From Chlorokybus atmophyticus (Eukaryota > Streptophyta > Chlorokybophyceae > Chlorokybales > Chlorokybaceae): 64,000 nt of DNA. Every line of letters starts with the position of its first letter. The first letter of the stretch is position 1. A program made the translations under genes and the position numbers. Shown here piece by piece: positions 13,007-23,306 of this stretch. The stretch covers positions 1,147,177 through 1,211,176 of the forward strand of contig RHPI01002262.1 in assembly GCA_009103225.1 (NCBI GenBank), in the 5' to 3' direction. Below the pieces are notes generated by a model. That model was given only the letters and a program-made list of their open reading frames with translations, had not been told where the DNA came from and searched no databases.

Positions 13007-13748
13007 TTGAGAAAACGGCTCGGTGTGGTAATCGCTGCCTGCTTGCAAAACCCACGTGTGCTGGGTTGGCCCACATGTGCAGTGTACTTGGAGTTGTGGT
13101 GAGTCATGTGCACACTGTTGATCAGGTGGGCAGCACGCAGAGCATTACATACAAGAGCATGTTGCGCCATTTTTGTGCTGGCAATATATGAGGGTCATGG
13201 CCAGTCAAGTTGGTGCATTGTGTAACCTGCTGCAGTCATAGCGACAGCAAGTCCAAACACACTGTACCAAGCGTTGAATACATTATTGCAACTGCAGTTT
13301 GCGCCTCAGATCACAACCACACTGGACACGAATATAAGCTTGACTAACCAACTTAAATGTGGTAACTCCCTGTGAGAAGATTTTCAAATGAGGTGCCTTT
13401 GAATGGAACTTGTCATGAAGATGTAACATGAGGCTTCTCAACATTTGCGCGCGCAAGGTTGTGTATACAAAAGGGGTATGCTACAATGTCAGCACGCGAA
13501 GCTATTGCAGCAATGGCAGCACCAGCAGCACAAGAAGCAGTACCATCACACTTGACGCCACTGTGGAAGGATCCTTTGGTCGTGTGGAAGTACAATGCAA
13601 CTTTGGCAAAGGCCCTTTGCAACAGGGCGTTGATGGTAATACATGTGACACATGCTGAACAGGTGATAGCCATGCAGTACTGTGGTTGTCACACACGCTT
13701 GCTACATGGTATCATCAACACTGTATTGGGACATGTTGTCGCTTGCGG

Positions 13749-13796
13749 TTACACAATGACTACCCTATGTTGCGGCATAGGGTAGTCATTGTGTAA
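13749..13796. repeat. Perfect 21-bp inverted repeat with 6-base loop
   Basis: Arms at 13749-13769 and 13776-13796 are exact reverse complements, with loop TTGCGG. The arm begins TTACACAATGACTACCC. No gene is attached. It could be a hairpin-forming element or a small fold-back insertion. Confidence 0.85.
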
Positions 13797-14242
13797 TAAC
13801 AAACGGGGTTGCATGCTTAGTGTGCACCATTGGTGTGGCATGTGCAGATGATGACAGTGTGATTGCATGGCTGCTGCATGCTGTTGTGAGTGGTGTGTGT
13901 GACTGATAGTGGGTGCTTGACCGGGGGCACCGTGTCGATTGTGCATAGGTTGATGCCTAGTGGTAGTGCCCGCGCTGTGAGTCATGCATGGCAGTGCTCA
14001 AGCGGCAGCCGACTACAACTGCATGGGGAGCAGATCCTTCTGCCCGTGTGAGGAGCGCGAAACCAACATCAACGACTGCTGCGCCATGCTTCGCGTCAAT
14101 GCGCCTAACCCTAACTCTGCCGGCAGCGTAGTTAATGGCAGCACAGGCGGCGGCGAGGGTGTGGGCGAGGGAGATGGCGGAGGAAGGGGGAGTCCACGTC
14201 TGCATGTTAGTGTGGTCGATGTGGATGCGGCAAGGCCGCTGT

Positions 14243-14444
14243 CAAAGACACATGCGCAGGTGACTGCAATTGCCATGCATGCATGCATGTCTAACAGCGG
14301 GCAGTAGTGGTAGACTTAGAGGTAGTTGGTAGGCAGCATGTACGCGCCTTGCCCCGGTGGTTGATGTGGTGAGTGTTGGTGGTGTTGGTTGATTGCATGT
14401 GCACGTAGGTTTGCATGTTATGCATTCCCTCTTGCATCTCTTGT
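14243..14444. repeat. Dispersed ~200-bp repeat, copy 1
   Basis: This segment, beginning CAAAGACACATGCGCAGG, reappears in the same orientation at 56655-56857 with only scattered differences. Both contain TGCATGCATGCATGTC, then a GGCAGTAGTGGTAGACTT block and a GTTGGTGGTGTTGG block. Copy 2 lies inside an intron of the F-box gene. I see no terminal repeats or coding content, so it is probably part of a transposable element or a duplicated fragment. Confidence 0.8.
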
Positions 14445-15407
14445 ACAATGGGTGCACGCTGTTGTGGACGCTGTACGCGCACAGGCAAGCAGCTGCTGCT
14501 CCATCACCACCTGCGGCGACACAACACTTACAGTTGACAGTGCACGACCACACCGTTGTGCAGTTCTTGCGGCATGCTTTATGGTAAAGGCTCCATATCT
14601 GGCCCATTTTCGCAGTATCAAGCTCCTTGTGGGCGCTGTGGTAAATATTTGACGGGAAAGTGTATTTATTTTAGTAGCCCTAAACTTACACTACGCGGCG
14701 GTGTTTTTACTTTTATGAATGGGTCAGTATTGAGAAAGTTATGGTGTGCCAAAGTGGGGGTGGTAGAGGGGTCGGGCAGAAACTGAGTTTTTCCTAACTT
14801 GGCCACTTTAAGTTTAGTTAATAATAACTGTTGATTGACCGCGTTGAACGCCTAAAACTTTGGTAGTGACTAGTTCTGACCGTGCTCTTTCCAACAAACA
14901 AACTTGCATTCAATTCTATTCTGCATTGCAGAAGTTATGGGTGTTGAAGTCAAAAGGGTTTCATTATTAAGGATAGCCGCTAAACCCTAAAATGTGCTTA
15001 TTTAAATGCTGTGTTCCAAAAGATACTCCGGCTGCCGTGCTTGATAATTGTTTTTGCCATTCTTTTTGTGGTAGATAAGCCTTGATGAGTAGGAAATCAC
15101 TACAAAAATATACCGCCCCAAGCGCGCTTGCACCTGCATGCAACTTGCATAAAATCGTCATTGGCCAAATAAGGGCGAGTGGCCAAATAGCGAGCCCTTA
15201 CCCTAGTCATCACACAAGTAGACATCTGTGCCTCGACATTTGCACTAATTTGTAAACGCTGCTGCTTACAGTGCTTGAGTGCGGAGCTGAATACAGCAAC
15301 ATATGAGTTGTGGCAGCCCATGACAGATGTGATAGCCGCCCATGCACAGTTCAACAATCAGTTCGGTTTTTGCCATCAGCATGCAAACAGCAAAGCGAGG
15401 TAGAGAG

Positions 15408-15597
15408 GGGGGGGGGGGGGGGGGGGGGGNNNNNNNNNNNNNNNNNNNNNNNNNNNNNNNNNNNNNNNNNNNNNNNNNNNNNNNNNNNNNNNNNNNNNNN
15501 NNNNNNNNNNNNNNNNNNNNNNNNNNNNNNNNNNNNNNNNNNNNNNNNNNNNNNNNNNNNNNNNNNNNNNGGGGGGGGGGGGGGGGGGGGGGGGGGG
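15408..15597. other. Assembly gap bounded by G homopolymers
   Basis: About 140 N bases are flanked by a run of ~20 G on the left and ~27 G on the right. The true sequence is unknown. Reading frames across the gap are artefacts. Confidence 0.95.
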
Positions 15598-15626
15598 ACG
15601 CTTTGTGGGAGCCTCGCTTTGACAGG

Positions 15627-15655
15627 TACAGATGTGGGAGCCTCCCACATCTGTA
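15627..15655. repeat. 14-bp inverted repeat next to the gap
   Basis: TACAGATGTGGGAG (15627-15640) and its exact reverse complement (15642-15655) are separated by one base, forming a near-perfect palindrome. An upstream partial copy (TGTGGGAGCCTC) lies at 15604-15615. Confidence 0.8.
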
Positions 15656-15894
15656 TCTGACGACAAAGCTACACAAAACGCCCCCATCGCTGCAGTTCAT
15701 TGCTGCAGCATATGATACCACGATGTCTAATGTGCGTATGGTTGAGAGTGTATAGAATCTCTTCCATAGTTGTGAATGACATCTGGGCAGAGGTTGTGTA
15801 GGATCCCAGATTAAGAAGCTCGTGGATCCTTAAAAACTTCAAAGCAATTTCAGACCTACCTCAACACCACGCACTCATAAAGAGAAGCGTGAGT

Positions 15895-16438
15895 CTGGTA
15901 ATTGCAAACCTGTGCCTTCACCACGTTGTATACTAATCTAGCACATGACGATCTCTTGCATAACCTAGCTATGGTGATGCATGAGGTGTTCAACATGTTG
16001 AAAGGTCGATCACATGCGCAGGCAATGGTGACATGCAGAGCATCATCACTGCATGTCACAATAACCGCAGGTGGGATGACATATGTGTGGGCCGCCCACC
16101 TATCAGTGCTGGCTCAACGCTCATAGCCAGCACTAGAGTTACAAAGGTGTTCACGGAGCACTTGCTGCACACGTTGTTGCAATTTGTGTGTTTAACCATG
16201 TTCGTGCAAACTGCCAAGGATACATTAAACGGGCAGCGCATTGGGATTTTTTATGGGAAACTGTGCGGGTGTATACTTGGCAAACTACGACCTCTTTGTG
16301 CTCACGTGGCTACGACGGTTACAGCCCCTAGTGAACAGGCCCGTCTTCCTTGGGCTAGCACACTGTTTCTTATGGTTTATGGATGACTTACTATTGACAC
16401 ATTGCATGCATTCTCTGGATAATAACATAATATGTTGA
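15895..16438 (+). pseudogene. Decayed reverse transcriptase (palm motifs A, B and C in broken frames)
   Basis: One frame at about 15902-15985 reads CAFTTLYTNLAHDDLLHNL, like motif A of reverse transcriptases of the type D-F-S-T-L-Y-T; the expected catalytic Asp position is degraded here. Another frame at 16229-16438 reads GFFMGNCAGVYLANYDLF (motif B, usually PMG..A..LAN..L) and, after a short gap, FLWFMDDLLL (motif C, usual YxDD). The pieces are in order and correctly spaced for one palm domain, but stops and frame changes separate them. I infer an old non-LTR or similar retroelement copy; the class is unresolved. Confidence 0.6.
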
Positions 16439-16688
16439 CCTTTCATCACAAACAGCATCAAAAACAGCCATGCCGTTTTTCTATTTGCTGATCTGTTAAA
16501 CTGCTGACCATGACATTTGCACCAGGCAGTGTGACAAGTTGCGGAAACCAGCCTTTAAGCTAGTGCCTGTGTTGCGGGCTCCACACCCTCTATCAGATCT
16601 CCCCACTGTTATTAAGCTGAATGTGGTCGTGTCACAATATGTCATGTTCACCAGAGTGTGCACATTCAGACCCATTTCTGCTGAAAAA

Positions 16689-16859
16689 TGAAGCGGCTCG
16701 TAGCGGCAATGTGCTCATATGGTTATAACAAGCGTGACCTGATGGGCAAACGAAGGGCGAAGATGGTAACGCAAACATGGTACATTTATGATGTCTCACC
16801 ATTACAATCGTATATGCAGATGGTCAAGGCTTGTGAGGGCATCCGCAACAACCAGTAAG
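16689..16859 (+). pseudogene. Possible downstream part of the decayed reverse transcriptase
   Basis: An open frame starts MKRLVAAMCSYGYNKRD and ends at a TAA that overlaps a donor-like AACCA|GTAAGT. Its position ~250 bp after the FMDD motif and a block like the 'L...L...GY' element after RT palm domains suggest it belongs to the same decayed element. It could instead be chance. Confidence 0.3.
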
Positions 16860-17109
16860 TATAAGTGAGATGCAACCACTGGCAGGTTAATGCAGGTGAG
16901 CTGATACATGAGGGGAGCAGCTGGTTGGCCATCATGTAGCCTGCTAAGACCTACTTATGCTATATTATACGGCTCTTACGTTGCTGTCATACGTCGCAAA
17001 TTTTACATAGTGATTTTACGGGGACTGAGGGACCGAGGGACTGACGGGAACCTGAATCTGCCTGACCTAATGGATTGGTCCATGAAGGGACTTATAGAAC
17101 GGCCGGTGC

Positions 17110-18060
17110 TACTCAGCAACATTTAATGACGGCCAGCGGTCGGGCGATAGCTACACGCGATTAAAGCCTGCCTGCGATAATTAAATTGTGACGTCACCGC
17201 ATCTTCAAGTGACGGCCGATGGCCGGTCGTCTATTTTGCTTGATAGCGAGCCTATCTAGCATAGCATACAGTCATCTTTTGGTCATTTTTTGCAACAGTC
17301 GGCTGCCGGTCGTACCATAACCATTTTGCCGTATGCACGGCGGTTTGCATACTATGGCAAGCCAGTCACTGTCAGTCCCTATTCCGTGACCTGCCCGCTT
17401 GTTGATAAGTGACGGCAGACCACCGGTCATCCGTTAGTGTGGCGGCGACCTACCGACTATGACAATTAAGTGACTGCCCGTTCTTTATTGCCGGCGAGCA
17501 ATGCGGAACAATAGTACATGCAACAATTGTACCAATGGTACGAAAATCCCATTTTTACAATAGCACCATCGTACCAATTTCATGGTACGATAGTGCCATT
17601 GTGACGACGCGTTTGAATCACTTGGGTTGCCCAAGGTTCAAACGCTCAACGGCTTCAAGCAAGTTGAACAGTTGAGTTGTGCAGCGGTGGCGGCGGCATT
17701 GATGGCGGCGGCGGCAACGGCTAACAGTAAGCATACCATGAGGTACCTATCAGTTACAATCAGTTAGTGTACAGTTGCCGGGACTTAACTATTAGGTACC
17801 GGTTAGCTACTTGTCGGTTAGGTTAAGTCCCTTTTGCTTGACTAATGGGTATCCTTGCAGGTACTTGTCAGTTAGAGTTAGTCCCTTTATGCAGACGGTC
17901 GTTGACTGCTGGTATGGTATGGGCTGGTATCGGCCGTTTTGCTCAGGCCCCTGTATCGAGATCGCCAGCAGATTGAACAACGACAGTCTGACTGACTATC
18001 CTCAGACCCACGACCGTCCTATATATTTAATCGGCCGTCAGGGGTAACATTTTGCGACGT
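17110..18060. repeat. Region of short inverted and direct repeats
   Basis: GACGGCC...GGTCG words in both orientations recur at 17125-17480. A near-perfect 20-bp inverted repeat has arms at 17557-17576 and 17583-17602 (about 18 of 20 pairs). GTACYTGTCRGTTAG...AGTCCCTTT-type words recur at 17750-17890. No gene supported. Confidence 0.6.
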
Positions 18061-18813
18061 ACTTGACTGTCATTTCATGGCCGCTGCTGCTCTCATGACT
18101 GCATGATGAATGATTCATGACTCTTGTTAACGTCTACTGTTGCCTACGGCTTACGATTGACTCACAACTTGAGTTACAAGCTCGGCGCTGCAGCTGCAAC
18201 TTTCAAAAGCAGTCAGAGCAACATTACAGCGGAAGAGTGGCGGTGAAGGGGGCGGGTGTAGAGCTCAGCACAAAGCACCACGCATACCACATCACACATG
18301 ATTGATTTTCGTCTCCACCTAAGCCTTTACTTCCGTGCTAACTGTTGCTGCACTTGTGCACTTTAATTGGTTGATCAGTGTTTGCTGCTGCTATTCCTGC
18401 TTCACCAACGGTATTGCATTACATTGCAAATGGGTCACCATGACCTATGCTAAGTTAGCATAGCGTAGTGGGATGGCCGCGGGTGTAATGTAAGCGTGTT
18501 GCCTTGCTTGCTTGTTAGCTTGAGTGTTACAATTATGGTTTGCTAGTGTGTGCATAGACTGCATGTTTGCAGTATAACTCGTACCCCATGCATGGTGTGC
18601 CGGCCATGACACTCAATTTCATCAAAACATTCACCATATTACTCATCACCAGGCTACCGATAAGTCTACTCACTACACTACCCCTATCAGCCTGTCTCGT
18701 TAGTCATACAAGCATGCAGTCATCATCTGCACAGCGGCTGTGGTATGGCCGAGCACTACCCTTTAAGCATGTTGAGCGGCATTGTCGCGCTATTCACACC
18801 GCCTGTCGATCGG

Positions 18814-19079
18814 GGACCATATAAGGTCCGTACCTCCAGACCAGCATTTTCCCCTGCTAAATGAAATTGGCGGACCATGGACGGTCCAACTATCATCAAA
18901 GAAGCCATTGTCCCTTGGGACGCACCATGGCCGGTGCATGACTTCATGAAGTTGTCGGGACCATGTGTGGTCCGAAATTCCATGTAAACATGGACCAAGT
19001 TGGTGCCTGCAAGTGAGTAAACATGTGTGGACCATGTATGGTCCTGGTTGTACTCGTAAACATGGACCAAGGGTGGTCC
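18814..19079. repeat. Cluster of 16-bp GGACC...GGTCC palindromes
   Basis: Six short palindromes of the form GGACCAT-N2-GGTCC (or close variants) occur at 18814-18829, 18872-18887, 18922-18937 (GCACC...GGTGC variant), 18958-18973, 19029-19044 and 19064-19079, spaced 35-71 bp. Similar units occur near 41.26 and 41.90 kb. Minus-strand frames here are chance products of the repeats. Confidence 0.8.
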
Positions 19080-20571
19080 ATGCATGTGAGAATAAGCATG
19101 CAGATCAGACCAGCTCTGGTCCGCACCAACCATTGCATATCTGTATGCGAGACCATGAACGGAAATGCATGTGTATTCGATTACATACAACCAGCTATAG
19201 AAGACACAACGTGCCATGCCTATAAAGGCTATCAAAACGACAACCCCATCCTCTAGACTCCAAGCTTGTGTCATCATTCGACTTGCTGGGCCTGCGCACA
19301 TGTTAGTGTTACATTGCAGGCACTATATGCATGTGTATGCATGCGTGCACACGCAAGTGCGCGCACGCGCATGCGCATGCAGAGCCGTGCAGTGATGTGC
19401 GATTGTGCATGCATTCTTGTTCGTGTGCACATGCATGCATGCATCTGAAGAGCTGTACATTGGTGTGCAACTGTGCATGCGCATAGGCAGTTACCGTAAT
19501 GTGTGACACGAAGACACATGCATGAAAGATAGAGGGCAGACCATTGCACCTTGCTGTCGGTGAGAGAATTGTGGCCCAACTCCACTGGTGGCCGGCGAGC
19601 AAGCCACAATCACCACTTGAGCTGCTACAAACTGTCTGCAGCGGTGCACATCCTGCACGCGATTGTGAGTACATACTCACAATGTGTGCGCGTGATTTGG
19701 CATGTGTTTGACTAATTACATGGGCTATCAATTGGTCAAGTTGACCCTCACACACACGTGTGCAAAGCCTGCATATGGGTTAGTAAGTAAGTGTGTGCAC
19801 CTGGCATTTGTTTGACTGGTTATGGGGATTTGGATGGTTGGCCACCTGACAGTCCTCGGCTGTCAGCAGCCAACAGTCCTTTTAACTGCCCTCGGCCAAG
19901 GGCTAAAAAGGACTGTTGGCGGCTACCTAACAGTCGCGGACTATCATGGGACAGCCTAGGGCTGTCGGCAGGACAGCCCTTCCCACAGCCCTTGGTTGTA
20001 ACAAGTGGGGCCCGACCATCAGGCTATGGTAGTAAAAGACACTACCATGTGTGAGGTCAGTCACAATTTATCCCAATTCGTGACATCAGTTGTCTATATG
20101 TAAACCAATTAATGCTAGGCACTCGCGTAACACACGAACACATGCGCACGCAAACCACACATGTATATATGCACATCTTGATGTTGTTGCAGCTGATCAT
20201 GAAGTCTAGCAGAGTGAGGGAGAGACCGCCCCCCCAACCGGTGCGGGTTTGTGTGCCCTACAAAAGCCCGACTATCCACAAAGGGCAGAAGCGGCAGTCA
20301 TAGATGTAGTATTGCAGGGCCTGCACGCGTATGTACATGGCACTCAGCGTGTGCAATCGACAAAGTGAGTGCATGCGCGTGCGTTCGTAAGGTGCGACTG
20401 TCATTGTTTGTATGCACGTGCATTATTGTGCATAAGCGTATGTGTGCTTGTGAATGCGAGACTGCTGCATAAAGCAACTGTGCGTGTGTGGGTAGGTGTG
20501 CTTGAGGATCAGCAACACTATTCACGTAAATGAGCAGCACTGTGCATATGTTGATGTGCATGACTGCAGTT
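19080..20571. other. Intergenic region with alternating tract and hairpin
   Basis: No supported gene. 19320-19445 is an alternating purine-pyrimidine (TGCATGCGCGCA-type) tract. 19869-19883 and 19906-19920 form a perfect 15-bp inverted repeat (GCCAACAGTCCTTTT), with related ACAGTCC/GGACTGT words to 19980. Confidence 0.55.
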
Positions 20572-20594
20572 GGGGGGGGGGGGGGGGGGGGGAN
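20572..20594. other. G homopolymer with an N at the edge of the retrotransposon LTR
   Basis: About 19 G then AN precede the LTR copy. Compared with the other LTR, the first ~8 bases of the terminus (TGTAACAG) are missing, so the poly-G is a mis-assembled or unresolved junction. Confidence 0.75.
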
Positions 20595-21144
20595 ATGCCG
20601 GCGTCGCCGCCGACAACCCTTCAATCCTCTACCCCAACACCCACACCGCCGGAGACAAGCCGTATCACACCGCCGGCAGCATGGCGCTGCAAGGGGTAGA
20701 AAACTGATTGAGGTCCCATCAGTTGATGGGGCCTTGTATATCAAAAGTATATCACTATGATATATCTCAATATCAAACTGACAAGTAGATATCCTCCCTA
20801 TAGATAGGGTTGCCGTTAGAGATCTCGCGTGAGCCAATCAGAGCTCAGATATCAAACGATAAGGTCCTCAACGATAAGGTACCTAACGATAGGGTACCTA
20901 GCGACGAGGTACCTAACTTGATATCTGACTATAGTGATCGCATATATGATATGCGACACTAAATAGGCGTGATAGGCGGTTCTACACCCATTGGGACTTA
21001 TCCAAGCTATAATAAAATATTATAAGCTTTGATAAGCGAGGAACCGTAGAAAAGAGGTATAAATAAGTATTTAAATATACTTATTCATACAAAATGTGTC
21101 ATTTAGGTAGCAATAATACCCCTATTACTATTGCTCCCGTTACA
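20594..21144 (-). repeat. 3' LTR of the host Ty3/gypsy element
   Basis: Matches 38730-39296 over almost its full length with few differences; the right copy also has an extra ~18-bp tandem duplication (CCAAGCTATAATAGAATAT). Ends GTTACA at 21144, followed by a C-tract (polypurine tract on the minus strand). It contains about five 13-bp units of GGTACCTAACGA type at 20860-20925. Confidence 0.9.
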
Positions 21145-22184
21145 TTCCCCCCCACTTAGGATTTCAACGTCGTCATTGAACTCAAGTTGATCAGGCTTAG
21201 GTACGAGTAATTGATACCAGTGAGATAGCAGGCAATGACAGGGTGGTTATCAAACTGCACTGCCAGTCTGTCATAAACCAAGCCCACAGGGTATGGGTTG
21301 GGATGTGAATCCCAATAAGCTCGAAGCAACTCGCGGCAGTGCGTAAGATGCCTGTCGGGCTCCCAACTGTTATGTTCCGGGCCATACCCTTTCCACTTCA
21401 CCAAATAGCGGGTAGCGCGTCCTCGACTATTTAGCTTATGGTCCAATATAGCTTCCACCTCGTATTCGAGCTCGCTGTCCACCTGAACTGGAGGCTGTGT
21501 TCTACCGTTCGAGCGGTAAGGTTTCAACAAGTTCACATGGAACACGTCGTGTATACGCATGCTCGGGGGCAACTGCAGTCGGTAAGCGTGCGTACCAACT
21601 CTATCAGTGATAGAGAAAGGACCTAACCATTGGGGCAGCAACTTGCGAGCACCCGTACCTTTGATGGTTATGTTTTTTGCATTAAGTAAAACTTTATCGC
21701 CGACAGCGAAGGTGGGGCCATTCTGCGATGTGCATCGGCATAAGCTTTTTGCATGTCTTGTGCTGCTGACAGACATAGCTTTGCTCGAGCCAAATCTTCC
21801 TGCATAGCAATGGCAAAATCTGTTGCCGCTGGTACAGTAAGGGCATTGCGAGGTACGCGCAATGACGCTGGTGTGTTCGGGTGAATCCCATAATTCAAGC
21901 AGAATGGGGTTTCCTTTACACTTTCCTGCCACGCATTGTTTACAGCGAACTCTGCCATTGGCAAGTACCTGTCCCAATCAGAGTGATCAAAAGCCACATA
22001 ATGGCGAAGCATTTCTTCCAGGATTTAATATGATCGTTCGGTTTGCCCGTGTGTTTGCGGGTGGAAAGCCGTCGACATGCTTTGTTTGACCCCCAACAAA
22101 TCACAGATTTCTCTCCAAAACTTGGAAACAAACCGAGGGTCACGATCTGTGATGAGTTCAGGAGGTACACCGGGAACTCTGAAG
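21145..22184 (-). pseudogene. Host element integrase C-terminal half and chromodomain
   Basis: On the minus strand the sequence starts mid-integrase with PPELITDRDPRF (second catalytic Asp), then FHPQTHGQTERS (catalytic Glu region), DFAIAMQEDLARAKLCL, the GPF-type LLPQWLGPFSI block, and a chromodomain with YEVEAILDHK and YLVKWKGYG plus SWEP, ending at 21156. Chromodomains bind methylated histone tails and steer integration. At least one frame change occurs near 21700. The N-terminal half lies beyond the nested insertion, at 33164 and above. Confidence 0.9.
22181..22184. repeat. Target-site duplication GAAG of the nested element, left copy
   Basis: GAAG precedes TGTCGGG at 22185 and follows ...CATGACA at 33164-33167. 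Removing the insertion plus one GAAG joins the integrase halves in frame. Confidence 0.85.
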
Positions 22185-23260
22185 TGTCGGGTCGAGAGGA
22201 GTCAAGGATCACGCTGTCTCGGACAGCTGCATGGACAGCCATGCTGTGCTGGACATGCTGATGCGCCACCTGTGTAACGCGTAGCAAAAACAGAAAGATG
22301 ACCTCCACCCTCATGGTGACAAGTGCTTCGTGCAGCTGGTGTGCTGCTGTTGGGTAGTACGGGCAGATGGAGTCGGTGTTCCCCCTGCGAACATGCTGTG
22401 CTGTAGCATACAAAGTCAACAAGCCACTACGATAGGTAGTGCTGTATACACAGTTCTTTGCGTGAGTGGAAGAGAAATTACACTGTTAAGTGAGGTGAAT
22501 GAGCAAGCAACACGTGGATGCTATGCCTTGACTGATGCCAACAAGCACACCGCGACCAAGTACACAAAGCTCACAGCACGGACGAGCACAGTGCACGAGA
22601 ACATGCACAGGCTCTCACACGATGAGGGGATTCTTGGGAACCAGGACGGTGTGTTTCGTAGTTCAAGTCGCTTCACAAGCTCCTAGCTTTCTCACTTACA
22701 GTGTCACCAGCTGATCCGGTGAACACTGTGCCTACTTATACAAGTCAACTCATGACTGTCCAGAACATAAGCTAACGGTCATATCGAGGCTATTTCCACA
22801 TGACATTACCACTCGATGTAGAACCTGACTTATAAGGGAACTCACAACTGAACAGCTACGCGCGGTGCCTATGTAGGCTATGGTCATGAGCTACTCCAGG
22901 GACATGACTAGCTACTGGTCAAAGACGCGCGCGGGTTGCCATGCTGGTAAGCCGGGCGAGGGTCTCGCTGTAGGCATGCCCGATGATGATTGGCATGCTT
23001 GGGCGATAGGCATGACAGCTGTCGGGTCGAGAGGAGTCGAGGGTCACGCTGTTTCGGACAGCTGCATGGACAGCCATGCTGTGCTGGACATGCTGCTGCG
23101 CCACCTGTGTAACGCGTAGCAAAGACAGAAAGATGACCTCCACCCTCATGGTGACAAGTGCTTCGTGCAGCTGGTGTGCTGCTGCTGGGTAGTGCGGGCA
23201 GATGGAGTCGGTGTTCCCCCTGCGAACATGCTGTGCTGTAGCATACAAAGTCAACAAGCC
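22185..23260 (-). repeat. 3' terminal repeat region of nested element, A-B-A arrangement
   Basis: Segment A (22185-22414) recurs as A' (23020-23249, about 94% by eye). Between them lies B (22415-23017), which matches the 5' terminus at 32574-33163. A' abuts a G-rich purine tract (minus strand) just after the Pol stop. The full 3' LTR could be B plus A (833 bp, TG...CA), with A' an extra partial copy. A short element with A termini and B inside is an alternative. Confidence 0.75.
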
Positions 23261-23306
23261 CACCCCCCTGAGCTCTTGGGAAGGTCCCAGCTCCAGAGCT
23301 CAGCTG

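Larger units (their letters stand above)
13007..15390. other. Gene-poor region with hairpin and dispersed repeat
   Basis: No supported gene. Short open frames exist (for example 13486-13659 starting MSAREAIAAM, and 13984-14307), and either could be an isolated exon, but I see no motif or consistent splicing. Separate entries describe a perfect hairpin at 13749-13796 and a repeat at 14243-14444 shared with an intron near 56.7 kb. Confidence 0.5.

Noticed and set aside
13459-14652. Small frames near 13.5, 14.0 and 14.5 kb, including one with CxxC pairs (CSSCGMLYGK)
   Set aside because: No consistent exon chain or known domain; noted only as low-confidence possibilities.
15266-15755. Poly-Gly/Pro frames across the N gap
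   Set aside because: Artefact of N bases and G homopolymers.
18756-19301. 181-codon minus-strand frame with repeated HGPPLVHVY and TWS words
   Set aside because: The repeats come from the GGACCAT palindromes; no independent support for coding.
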